The translations under genes were made by a program, and so were the position numbers. Of a stretch of 64,000 nt of DNA, positions 10,601 to 18,288 are shown in pieces (positions within the stretch are counted from its first letter, which is position 1; the number at the start of each line of letters is the position of its first letter). The notes under the pieces were generated by a model. It saw only the letters and a list, made by a program, of their open reading frames with translations. It had not been told where the DNA came from and ran no database searches. Source of the stretch: Cyclobacterium sp. SYSU L10401 (lineage in GTDB: Bacteria > Bacteroidota > Bacteroidia > Cytophagales > Cyclobacteriaceae); assembly GCF_010993705.1 (NCBI RefSeq), contig NZ_WOFO01000001.1:1020132-1084131 (forward strand). Direction: 5' to 3'.

Positions 10601-10917
10601 TCTTCTTTCATGATCACATCAATGGTATTGGAAGCGCCTATTTCAATCTCACTCTTCAAAAAGCCAATAAAAGAAAATACCAGGGTGTTTTTGTCTTCGG
10701 GAACATTAATGGCGTATTTTCCATCCATGTCAGAGATGCTTCCGGTTTGGGTTCCCTTGATCACTACGCTGGCCCCGGGTATACCCTGGCCCTTTTCATC
10801 CATAATAGTGCCATTGATGTTTTTTTGCTGGGCCTGGGAAGTAATTAATGGTCCAGCAATCAACAAACAAATACAACAAAGTTGCTTGAGGTAATAATTT
10901 GGTAAAAGATTAAACAT
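7657..10917 (-). CDS. SusC/RagA-type TonB-dependent receptor
   Basis: This outer-membrane channel imports oligomeric ligands with energy from TonB. It has 1086 residues. After a signal peptide (ending TSQAQ) comes a carboxypeptidase-regulatory-like domain (about 33-110, with GQGIPGASVVIKGT and DGKYAI). The plug carries the SusC signature VLKGASAAALWGSRAANG and GVIVINTKSG, and the large beta-barrel ends in FLFSIKLNY. No N-terminal anti-sigma-interacting domain and no adjacent ECF sigma/anti-sigma genes were seen. It is the first gene of susC-susD-ggt and has a 624-base region upstream. The ligand cannot be read from the sequence; the linked gene suggests gamma-glutamyl compounds or peptides. 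Confidence 0.95.
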   Translation of the reverse strand: MFNLLPNYYLKQLCCICLLIAGPLITSQAQQKNINGTIMDEKGQGIPGASVVIKGTQTGSISDMDGKYAINVPEDKNTLVFSFIGFLKSEIEIGASNTIDVIMKEETKLLGEIVVTALNFEEDPDNLAATSSKITSESIVKSGEASLISGMAGKASGLQISAQGADPGAGALIQIRGQSTITGNTQPLIILDGVPISNSIEGAGGGGVVQQSRLNDINPNDIASIQVLKGASAAALWGSRAANGVIVINTKSGKKGDKINIGISSTLSFDRVNTFHTGQSNFGQGINGNYSPTHPNSWGDKIADRPGSPDVVDESGRFFEARDGTRYYPILQKNTQDTYADHNFKQVYGTGTFMDNAINISGGDDRSDYYFSIGDLNQNGMMRGNNDYRRTTLRLNTSRKFNDFVKITNRTGYTRSFSNRVGRGNNTSGAQLGLLRTPPDFNNEHYIGSYYEGQNATPIENRQRSYRRYLGDSPIPIFNNPLWTMYEPENTSLVHRFINSFDLEVKPVDWFTFNTRLGIDNYSDERKTYFPISDSAGSGEGYYSESITTESEVNLDLIGRVVKDFSPGISTSLIVGFNVNDRKFVSSGGTMRSFLIPNSPPNFSNAIEENRTPQNYNRNVRVARVYSNLNLSIQDALFINVSLAGESASTFGEMSDKTFYYPSSDIAWQFSQLGIVNNSSFINFGKLRASYGVVGVQPLPYRSNTTFSSTSFSNSPWGDNINGSQFGNGAYLIDTELGDAELRPERKTEYELGTDMRFMDNKLRTSITYYANTVEDLLIPVSLAPSVGFSSTYTNAATLENKGWEIDLGIDLISKGDFKWSLNGNFNRNRNTVSNLAGTESLILAGRADRADMRAVEGYQAGVFWGGRFERDAGGSLVLNENNFPMADPTSGVIGDPNPDWRGGFGTTLTYRKLTLDVLFETFQGGDFFGLTRGVMYTFGTHEDVGNEVVLDQTLTNYAGESFPAGSTVRGNIHDFGGGPVLLDQSYYTSLGSGLGSAPEQFIEDGSWTRLRALSLSYLINSAGFRNLTRFQSAEISVTGRNLLLWTDVSGIDPDTNYSGNIFARGYDYFNSPGSRSFLFSIKLNY

Positions 10918-11541
10918 AATTGTAATATTTAGTGGTTAAGTGATGATTTAAACCAGATTTTTGGTAATCCGAATAACGGGTCAAATGGACTGGTTTGGTC
11001 CGTGGGCTATTTGGGAGGAAGTTTTCTTATCGTGTAACAGAAAGCGGACTGGCTTCCCTGAAAAGGGAAATCAGATACGCTGACTATTCAGTCAATGGTT
11101 CAATATTCATCAACCAGGGAGTGTGAAATTAAAAAAATGGGCGATTAGGGCGAAACGCCCCAATTCAACGTGTTTTTTTCGAGTACTATTTTTCTACTGA
11201 AAATTTAATACTGAAAGGGATATAAGCTGTCGGATTGGTACAGGCAATAGGTTTTGAGATTTACCTGCTCCATTTATTGTTAAGGTTTTAATCTATTTGA
11301 AGTAAATATACATCATTTCTATTTTAGAAAAAAAATTATTTTTTCTAAAAAGGCTTATTTTTTAACCTAAAAAAGTAAAAAAAATGATTTTTAATTAAAA
11401 ATAGGTTTAAAATATATCTTATTAATTAATTCCCATTAATAAAAACACGTAAATAGGTTAAAAAATAAAGCAGTTGTATTTTTGAGGCTAAGTAGTAAGC
11501 CAAATGGGTAGGGAAAAACTTTTATCGAAATGAAGTTTTAT
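10918..11541. other. Long AT-rich leader region of susC
   Basis: This 624-base gap has no gene. It contains a short GC hairpin (GGGCG-AAA-CGCCC near 11148) and three copies of a TAGGTTWAA-like word (11361-11370 inverted, 11401-11410, 11453-11462) in a very AT-rich tract at 11320-11470. No TAnnTTTG box was recognised on the minus strand, so the susC promoter is not located. Confidence 0.4.
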
Positions 11542-11985
11542 TTATTTCACTTCAAAAGGACGACTTTTTAATACCACATGGCTGCCGGGATAATCTATTT
11601 CCAAATCATTTTCAGCAGTCACAAGGATCATTACAGGTTTGTTTCGGGTAGTCGCTTCAAAGGCTGCTTTTCCCCTGTTTCTGAAAATCCCACTGTTATT
11701 GGCTATTTCTCCCAGATTTTTTATTCCCTGATCGGTATCTATCCAAACCAAATAGTGTTTTTTAGGCGGAGATAGCCTTTCAGGCAAGGCCAGGTTATTT
11801 ACATTTAATTCCAACTCATAGGCTCCCTCTTTATTCTTACTGATTTTGGCAGAAGGCTCAGCAGCAGGTACCACGGCTGATACTGGAAAAGTGATTTTAG
11901 TAGCGCAAGAAGTAAACCCGCCGAAAATTAAAAGAATAAGGATGAAGAATGAATTGGCTTTTAGAAAGTGGATCATGCTTTTCAT
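11542..11985 (-). CDS. Small lipoprotein, unknown function
   Basis: This 147-residue protein has a lipoprotein signal with a lipobox-like GGFTSC (Cys at about 27) and a short linker. A compact beta-rich domain follows, containing KKHYLVWIDTDQGIKNLGEI and ending SRPFEVK. That stretch is faintly reminiscent of the extracytoplasmic domain of RskA-type anti-sigma factors, but this is weak and no membrane anti-sigma topology is present. It stands alone between the susC leader and the GH31 gene, both on the same strand. Confidence 0.6.
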   Translation of the reverse strand: MKSMIHFLKANSFFILILLIFGGFTSCATKITFPVSAVVPAAEPSAKISKNKEGAYELELNVNNLALPERLSPPKKHYLVWIDTDQGIKNLGEIANNSGIFRNRGKAAFEATTRNKPVMILVTAENDLEIDYPGSHVVLKSRPFEVK

Positions 11986-12150
11986 TTTATGTTTGTTAGG
12001 TAAAATTTAAAGTAAGCAGTACTCATTGAAAGATTGTATGCATACGCTTTGTCTAATAACTTATTCTTTTAAATATAGTTATTTTAACTCATTGTTTATA
12101 CTCTTTGAGCCAAGGATAGGGTACGCCTGAACAAGGTCAGCCTGTATCAA

Positions 12151-14298
12151 TCAAGGATGGGTCATGAATTTCCAGCTAATGGTACCTATGTGGTCTGGTT
12201 TTCCCTTTTCTGCTTTCGAAAGGCGCCCTTTCCAATTTCCATCCCCATCTTTTTCGACTTTGATCTCTCTCCATGAAAATTCCCCCTGCTCGTAGGCATA
12301 GGAAACCCCATCATCATCATAAAGTAGGTAGGTGGAGGGGGTTTTCCCATAATGCCTGATTTCCAGATCAAAGGTTTGTCCTTTTTCAGGCGCATGAAGC
12401 ATGGGTTCCATCATAGGGATAATTCCCCCATCTTTGACAAAAACCGGAATCTGGTCCAACCTTGACGCTATAGAGATGATTTCTCCATTACCGACAAAGG
12501 TTCCGTCATAGAAATCGTACCAATTGCCTTTTGGTAGTACCACTTCCCGCTGAGTTTCACCCGCAAAAAAAGGGGCAACCAAAAGAGAGGGACCTGCCAT
12601 GTATTGGTCTTTGATCTCCTTCTTCATCGCTTCCTGATAAGGGTTGGACTCCAGGTCGGAAACTTTGGGATCTTGGTTTTGTACTTTCTCTTCAAATCCC
12701 GGTTCCAGATTCATGCCTCTGAAAGGGGGTATGCCTTCAAAATGGTATTGGGCAAAGCTGCTGTACCAATAGGGCATCATTTGCATGCGTAATACTGCCA
12801 TGGCTTTTACTTCCTCTTCCACCTCAGGGTAGGTCCAGGGTTTGGTGCCACTGGCCCAGGCATTGATCATGGCCATGGGAGAAAATACCACCGTTTGAAA
12901 CCTCCTCAACCACTCCTCAGCGGTATCAGAGGCCCGGGCTTCAGGCGTCCATAAAATCCCTGCATAGCCGCTGTTGATGAGTGCGGTAATGAAATCCCGG
13001 TGGTTGTAATAATCATTGTAAAGCACATAGGGAAAGGAAACCCCACCACCATTGGAGGCCCTCACCAGTCCGTATGTTCGGCGGTCCTTTTCCCGAAAGA
13101 GTTGGGCACTCTGCTGCTGTACGAGTAATCCGTAGGTTTGTCGTAACTGTTCTGCTGCCAGACCTGAAGGGAAAGTGGCTACATCCGGCCACAGCCAGCG
13201 GTCATAGCCATCTACCTCATCGATCTTATATCCACCCACTCCCATGTCGATATGGTCTTTTTTGAATTTTTCCCAATAAATCGTGCGGGCCGTTTTCATG
13301 CTTAAATCAGGCACTGCTCCTGCCCAGACCGTGTGGCTGCCATAATAAGGTTTCAGCTCTTCATAAAACTCAGCCTCTGGTGATACATAAGGGTTGATCC
13401 ACAGGTTTAATCCCACACCTTTATTTTTCAGGCTGGCTGCCAGTGCTGCGGGATCCGGAAACCTTCCAGGGTCCCAGTCAAAGGTATTGGGGTAGGATTT
13501 ACTCAGCCATCCAGGTTCCAGACCTATGAAGTCCAGGGGAAAACCCCTCTTTTCAAATTCGTCTACTTCTGAAATAACATCCTCCTGATTATACAGCCGG
13601 TGAACCCTTTGGGTGAAACCCAGACCCCATCGTGGAGGCAAGGGGCCTCCTCCATTGAATAAGTTAAACCTTTGCACAGCTTCTAGCGGTGTGGGGCCTG
13701 CAAACAAATAGAAGTCCACACCATTGGCGGGGACAAGAATTTCCACCCCATCGGAGTAAGGGCTGGCTGTCCATTGAGGATCTGTATTGCGGTCTCTTGC
13801 CACCGCAGGATCCTTGCTGTCCAGCCGTGAAGCGGAGCCTGCATAAATATCCAGGTACCTGGCGGAGTTGATGAAAATTCCATATCCCCGGTCTGAAACA
13901 TAGAAAGGTACCGGAGCATGTGTTCTGCCATTATCAGCCCCACCATAATGATCCACATGGAGTCTCAATATCCGGCCTCTTTGATGTACTGTTTTGAAAT
14001 TCAAACCAAATCCGAAAAGTTGTTCCTCCCTTTTCAGGGGAAATTTCAAATAGGTCTTGCCATCTTTTTGCAGGGCCGCTATCTCATTTTTATCCAGCGG
14101 GAATGTTGCCTCTCCCAATTTTTCTAGAGCAGCCATTCTGGTGTCAGGAGCCGCAGCCGATAAAAGATCATAGCTTTCAGGCTCCCCAGTGGAGCCTTTC
14201 CAGATTCCAGGGGCGATAGGCTCCCATTGGATTTCCTGACCGAAGGAAGAAACCAACGATCCAATAAATAAAAATAAGCTGCATATGGAATTTTTCAT
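12151..14298 (-). CDS. Secreted glycoside hydrolase family 31 protein
   Basis: GH31 enzymes are mostly alpha-glucosidases or alpha-xylosidases acting on non-reducing ends. The 715-residue protein has a signal peptide (about 1-20, ending SSFGQ) and an N-terminal beta domain with the LFGFGL motif. The TIM barrel has PPRWGLGFTQR, FPLDFIGLEPGW and GYKIDEVDGYD; the Asp in KID is the expected nucleophile. The acid/base region reads VLYNDYYNHRDF instead of the common W-S-G-D. A C-terminal beta domain has LLYDDDG. The divergence at the acid/base motif makes substrate prediction unsafe. It is divergent from the DUF3748 gene (133-base gap). Confidence 0.88.
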   Translation of the reverse strand: MKNSICSLFLFIGSLVSSFGQEIQWEPIAPGIWKGSTGEPESYDLLSAAAPDTRMAALEKLGEATFPLDKNEIAALQKDGKTYLKFPLKREEQLFGFGLNFKTVHQRGRILRLHVDHYGGADNGRTHAPVPFYVSDRGYGIFINSARYLDIYAGSASRLDSKDPAVARDRNTDPQWTASPYSDGVEILVPANGVDFYLFAGPTPLEAVQRFNLFNGGGPLPPRWGLGFTQRVHRLYNQEDVISEVDEFEKRGFPLDFIGLEPGWLSKSYPNTFDWDPGRFPDPAALAASLKNKGVGLNLWINPYVSPEAEFYEELKPYYGSHTVWAGAVPDLSMKTARTIYWEKFKKDHIDMGVGGYKIDEVDGYDRWLWPDVATFPSGLAAEQLRQTYGLLVQQQSAQLFREKDRRTYGLVRASNGGGVSFPYVLYNDYYNHRDFITALINSGYAGILWTPEARASDTAEEWLRRFQTVVFSPMAMINAWASGTKPWTYPEVEEEVKAMAVLRMQMMPYWYSSFAQYHFEGIPPFRGMNLEPGFEEKVQNQDPKVSDLESNPYQEAMKKEIKDQYMAGPSLLVAPFFAGETQREVVLPKGNWYDFYDGTFVGNGEIISIASRLDQIPVFVKDGGIIPMMEPMLHAPEKGQTFDLEIRHYGKTPSTYLLYDDDGVSYAYEQGEFSWREIKVEKDGDGNWKGRLSKAEKGKPDHIGTISWKFMTHP

Positions 14299-14431
14299 GT
14301 TTGGAAAGTATTTTGGAGCAGGTAATATTCAGAAAAAAATCGGATTTTGAAAACCATACGTAATATGACTGTGATAAATGGTAGGAATGGGTGGTCGTTA
14401 AGTATATTTAAAAACCAATTGGTAAGCCTTC

Positions 14432-15817
14432 ATGGATACTGTCTTGTTTAAATTTTGTCTTTTTATGGCCTTTATGCCATTTTTGGTAAAGCCGTCGTCC
14501 TCGCAGGATTTATGGAGTGAAAGGCAATTGACCTTTAAAGCCCAAAATCATGAGTTGGACCATAACCAGAATTTTTCTCCCGATAGTCAGTGGATAGTAT
14601 ATGATACCCGACCTAATCCTGCTGGAATAGCCTTGAATGACCGGATTGAAAAGGTGCATGTGGACAATGGAAACACGAAAATTCTTTATCAGGTCGAATC
14701 CCCAACTCCCTTTGGTCCGGGAGTAGGAGCGGTGAGTTATCATCCTTTCCTTAACCAGGTGGTTTTTATTCATGGCCTGCCTGATTCCGATGCAGACAGG
14801 CCATATGCGGGCCACAGGCGCCTGGGAATGATTGTGGATGAATCTTCAGGAAACCAATCGTATTGGATGGATAGCAGGGATATTACACCCCCGTTTACCG
14901 CAGGAGCTTTGCGGGGAGGTACCCACCGCCACCAGTGGAGTGGAGATGGGAACTGGCTGGGCTTTACCTATAACGATGCCTTGATGGTAGCTCTGGAGGA
15001 AGAAACAGGTAAGGTCCATGATTTGAGGACGGTCGGTGTGGCAAAAAAGCAAGCCCCTGAGGTAAAACCAGATTTGGATCAGCCTGGAGAAAACATTCAG
15101 GGGAGTTGGTTTTCCGTATTGTTGGTCCAGGTGGTTGCTGCACCTGTACCTGGTAGCCAGGAAATCAGCCGGGCCTATAGTGACTGGTGGGTGGGAAAAA
15201 AAGGCTATCAAAAGGAAGACGGCTCCTGGCAGCTTTCAAGGGCATTTTTAGGAGATTTGGTAGATCGGAATGGAAGGAAGCTGACCGAGGTTTTTATCGT
15301 TGATATACCGGAGGACATTCACAAAGCCGGTGATGCCGGACCGCTGGAAGGGAGTCACACCACCATGCCCACGCCTCCCGGGAATACCGAATGGAGAAGG
15401 TTGACCTATACCGAAGACAGGAAATATCCCGGAGTAACTGCAGCACCGAGGCATTGGGTGAGTTCCTCCATGGATGGTGCCTTTGTAAGTTATCTGGCCA
15501 AAGACAATAAGGGACTTGTGCAGGTGTTTTTGGTGCCGACTTTGGGAGGGGAGTCCATGCAGGTAAGTTTCCATGATACCCCGGTCCAAAGCATGGTTCG
15601 CTGGCATCCTGAAACCAGAGAATTTGCCTATGTCTGCGACAATGCGCTTTACATTAACCGGCTGGATGGTCTGGGTAACCCAGGGAATCCGATCAGGATC
15701 AGTAATGAATTCGAAACAGCCCCCTTTTCTTTGGTTTATTCCCGCGATGGCAATCGGCTGGCTTTCAATAGGGAGGTGGAGGGATTCGTTCAGGTATTTA
15801 TCTCTGAAAGGCCATGA
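14432..15817 (+). CDS. Secreted DUF3748 beta-propeller-like protein
   Basis: The 461-residue protein has a signal peptide (about 1-25) and matches the DUF3748 family (E. coli YidR type). Its repeats resemble TolB/WD40-like propeller blades: HNQNFSPDSQWIVYDTRP, HRHQWSGDGNWLGFTYND, VRWHPETREFAYVCDN and FSLVYSRDGNRLAFNRE. No catalytic residues are known for the family; a binding role in the periplasm is likely. Codons 114-124 contain a strong 12-bp imperfect palindrome (14772-14804) encoding around GLPDSDADRP. It ends two bases before the convergent cytochrome gene. Confidence 0.8.
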   Translation: MDTVLFKFCLFMAFMPFLVKPSSSQDLWSERQLTFKAQNHELDHNQNFSPDSQWIVYDTRPNPAGIALNDRIEKVHVDNGNTKILYQVESPTPFGPGVGAVSYHPFLNQVVFIHGLPDSDADRPYAGHRRLGMIVDESSGNQSYWMDSRDITPPFTAGALRGGTHRHQWSGDGNWLGFTYNDALMVALEEETGKVHDLRTVGVAKKQAPEVKPDLDQPGENIQGSWFSVLLVQVVAAPVPGSQEISRAYSDWWVGKKGYQKEDGSWQLSRAFLGDLVDRNGRKLTEVFIVDIPEDIHKAGDAGPLEGSHTTMPTPPGNTEWRRLTYTEDRKYPGVTAAPRHWVSSSMDGAFVSYLAKDNKGLVQVFLVPTLGGESMQVSFHDTPVQSMVRWHPETREFAYVCDNALYINRLDGLGNPGNPIRISNEFETAPFSLVYSRDGNRLAFNREVEGFVQVFISERP

Positions 15818-15818
15818 T

Positions 15819-16274
15819 TCATTCTTTCAGTTCATACCATTCGATATCCGTAAGCGGAGGACGACGACCAGTTTTTACCGGGGCATAATTTTCGGACAAA
15901 TAATCCAGTATGGCTTCTTCCTGTTCTCCCAGTTCCCAGAGATTTTGGGTCGCTTGCATCCACCTGATCATCTTTTTCCAGCCCTCCCGGTCTGCCCGGT
16001 TTTGGGTAACCAGTTTGGCAGAATGGCAGGCAGTACAATGAGCAATGACCAGATCCAATCCTTCGCTGGCAATGAATCCCGTTGGTTCATGTATTCCGTC
16101 TTTGATTTCATTTTCCACACCTTCTACGGCCAGGGGCTTATCGGCATTTCTTATTTCTCCGTCGGCCGGGGGAGCCTCGGTGAAGGACTGGAAATAAATA
16201 CCGAAACCTATCAGCATCAGCACCAACAGTCCCGCTCCCATCAATAATCTTAAATTACCAGGTAAATGTTGCAT
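15819..16274 (-). CDS. Membrane-anchored monoheme cytochrome c (SorB-like)
   Basis: The 151-residue protein has one N-terminal membrane anchor (about residues 9-28), a linker and a single haem c site CTACH at 80-84. M106 (or M102) in KKMIRWMQATQ is the likely axial ligand. It begins four bases after the stop of the molybdoenzyme gene, so it is very probably the electron acceptor for that enzyme, passing electrons to the respiratory chain from the periplasmic side. This parallels SorA/SorB sulfite dehydrogenase, but with a membrane-tethered cytochrome. Confidence 0.82.
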   Translation of the reverse strand: MQHLPGNLRLLMGAGLLVLMLIGFGIYFQSFTEAPPADGEIRNADKPLAVEGVENEIKDGIHEPTGFIASEGLDLVIAHCTACHSAKLVTQNRADREGWKKMIRWMQATQNLWELGEQEEAILDYLSENYAPVKTGRRPPLTDIEWYELKE

Positions 16275-16278
16275 GCTT

Positions 16279-17508
16279 TCAGGATACTTTTATAGCTATT
16301 CGGTGGCAGGCATTATTGAGGTAACCTTTGGGATTCCATCCGGGGGGAAGCATGGGTTGACTGTTTCCTTCATTGTCTGTTGCTTTTGCCCAGACTTCAT
16401 AGTAGCCCTTCTGAGGAAAGTCGATTTCGGCTTCAAATTGTTGCCAGGCATAAGGGTTGACTGCAGGACGCAGGTTACAGGATTGCCAGGTTGCTCCGAA
16501 GTCAATAGAATACGCCATTTTACTGATATTTTGCGAGCCTGTCCAGGCATGTCCCCGGATATTTAATTTTTGGTTTTCCCTTAGGATGGCCCCGGATTTC
16601 GGATAAGTGATTAGAGATTTTACAGGCATTTTATCAATGGTGCACATGTTCTCATTAGCAACATTTGTTCCGGGTTCTACGGGCTCACAAGGAACAGCAT
16701 AGGAGGGTGGAGCCATTTTTTCTCCATCGTGTACCCTATCCCTTACCGCCAGGGTGTGAATCCACTTTCCTGAAACGGAGGCTGGAAATCCCGAAGCGAT
16801 CAGTCGCAATGGATGCCCATGGGCAATGGGGATATCCCGATCATTCATGGCAAAAGCCAAAAGGGTCTGATCTTCCATGGCTTTGGAAATGGGGATTCCC
16901 CTGGAAATGGGGTTTTTGTTAGGGTCCCTGCTGAGGTGTGTATCTGCACCATAATATCCGATGTAGACCGCATTGTCCTGTATACCTACGTCTTGAAGAA
17001 CATCTCTTAACCTGATTCCTGTCCATTTAGCACAAGAAACCGCTCCTACCGTCCATTGATTACCATCAGCAGGAGGATAGAATTCGCTTCTCCCATTTCC
17101 GCCACATTCCAAAACAAGGTGGTAGCTGTGTTGGCTAAATTTTGCTTTCAGCTCCTCCAGGGAATACGTTTTCTCCTGCCTGGAGGATTCACCTTTGATA
17201 GTCAGGGTCCATTTATCGACAGCTATGTTTTCGGGAATTATCCCATTGTTTCGGATAAACATTTTATCGGCCGGAGTAACGACATCATCGAGCAAATGTG
17301 CCTGGGCCTCCACATTCCATGGCTGGTCGTTGAGGACCACCATTTCTTCATGTTTTCCAAAGGGTGTGGCGGGATCTTTTTCCTGCGATAAAGCCAGGGG
17401 GAGGTAGCCCTCTGGAAGGGCATATACTATTTCAGCACCCAAAAGTGCTCCCAATGAGCTCAGTGTCGTTCTTTTAATGAAATGTCTTCTGTTGGAAGGG
17501 TTTTTCAT
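16279..17508 (-). CDS. Sulfite-oxidase-family molybdopterin enzyme (SorA-like)
   Basis: This family oxidises sulfite to sulfate with a Mo cofactor bound through one Cys. The 409-residue protein has a twin-arginine signal (NRRHFIK, residues 6-12), so it is exported folded. The Mo ligand is expected at C135 in ECGGNGR, equivalent to C-A-G-N-R-R of sulfite oxidase, and is followed by WTVGAVSCAKWTGIRLRDVL. Further conserved pieces are HGHPLRLIASG and VSGKWI, and a C-terminal Mo-co dimerisation domain contains IRGHAWTG. It is followed at four bases by a cytochrome c gene. Sulfite dehydrogenase is the best call; related reductases on other oxyanions are not excluded. Confidence 0.88.
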   Translation of the reverse strand: MKNPSNRRHFIKRTTLSSLGALLGAEIVYALPEGYLPLALSQEKDPATPFGKHEEMVVLNDQPWNVEAQAHLLDDVVTPADKMFIRNNGIIPENIAVDKWTLTIKGESSRQEKTYSLEELKAKFSQHSYHLVLECGGNGRSEFYPPADGNQWTVGAVSCAKWTGIRLRDVLQDVGIQDNAVYIGYYGADTHLSRDPNKNPISRGIPISKAMEDQTLLAFAMNDRDIPIAHGHPLRLIASGFPASVSGKWIHTLAVRDRVHDGEKMAPPSYAVPCEPVEPGTNVANENMCTIDKMPVKSLITYPKSGAILRENQKLNIRGHAWTGSQNISKMAYSIDFGATWQSCNLRPAVNPYAWQQFEAEIDFPQKGYYEVWAKATDNEGNSQPMLPPGWNPKGYLNNACHRIAIKVS

Positions 17509-17589
17509 ATTCGGTCAATTTTTTTAAAGCAAATTAGCCCTTTTGGGCGATTTTTTCAATTCTAAAACTGTCCATTTACCGGGACTGTT

Positions 17590-18288
17590 TCAACCCACAT
17601 TGAAATAAGCATTTAATTCTGCTGTCATATCGTATTTTTCCTGAAGGTCCTTGACCATTTCTCCTTTTTCCAACAGGACGATGCGGTCACATATTTCTAT
17701 GACATGGTTGAGATCATGGCTGGAAATCAAAAAGGTCACCTGATGGTCGGCCTTTTCCTTCAGGATTAATTTTTTCAGCCTGATCTGAGAGCTGGGGTCC
17801 AGGTTTTCAAATGGTTCATCCAGAAGAACGGCTTCCGGGTTTCCCAACATGGCGGCAGCGATCCCCACCTTTTTGATGTTCCCCTTTGAAAGATCACGGA
17901 TGTACTTTTTGTTACCCAGAATTTCACCATTGAAAAAATCACTGAATTTCTCCAGATGCAGGCTCAGGTCCTGTTCGGAAAGTTGGTATATTTTTCTTAA
18001 GGCGGTAAAATACTCCTCAGGACTCAAAAAGGAGAGCAACATGTTTTCATCCAGGTAAGCGCCTACTTTTGTTTTCCATTGTTCCCCTTTACTTACATCC
18101 TCTTCATCGACCCTTACTTCCCCCTCGGTAGCCCTAACCAGATCCAGCATGATACGGAACAAGGTAGTTTTGCCCGCACCATTGTTTCCTACCAAACCGA
18201 AACACTGGCTTTTAGGGATGCTTAGCTCCGGGATATTAAGCACCGTAGTTTCGCCGTAAATTTTCTTCAATGCATTTATTTTTATCAT
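17590..18288 (-). CDS. ABC transporter ATP-binding protein
   Basis: This is the cytoplasmic ATPase of a two-component ABC exporter. The 232-residue protein has Walker A GLVGNNGAGKTT (about 32-43), a Q-loop region, a signature RDLSKGNIKKVG in place of LSGGQ, Walker B EAVLLDEPF and the switch His in LISSHDLNHV. Its start overlaps the stop of the upstream membrane gene by four bases (ATGA), so the two are translationally coupled. The substrate is unknown. Confidence 0.92.
   Translation of the reverse strand: MIKINALKKIYGETTVLNIPELSIPKSQCFGLVGNNGAGKTTLFRIMLDLVRATEGEVRVDEEDVSKGEQWKTKVGAYLDENMLLSFLSPEEYFTALRKIYQLSEQDLSLHLEKFSDFFNGEILGNKKYIRDLSKGNIKKVGIAAAMLGNPEAVLLDEPFENLDPSSQIRLKKLILKEKADHQVTFLISSHDLNHVIEICDRIVLLEKGEMVKDLQEKYDMTAELNAYFNVG

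Noticed and set aside
15573-16247. 224-codon plus-strand frame across the DUF3748/cytochrome junction
   Set aside because: Covers two well-supported genes in the wrong frame or strand.
17545-17566. GCCC-TTTT-GGGC hairpin with T run on the plus strand
   Set aside because: No plus-strand gene reads into it and the stem is only four pairs; too weak to call a terminator.
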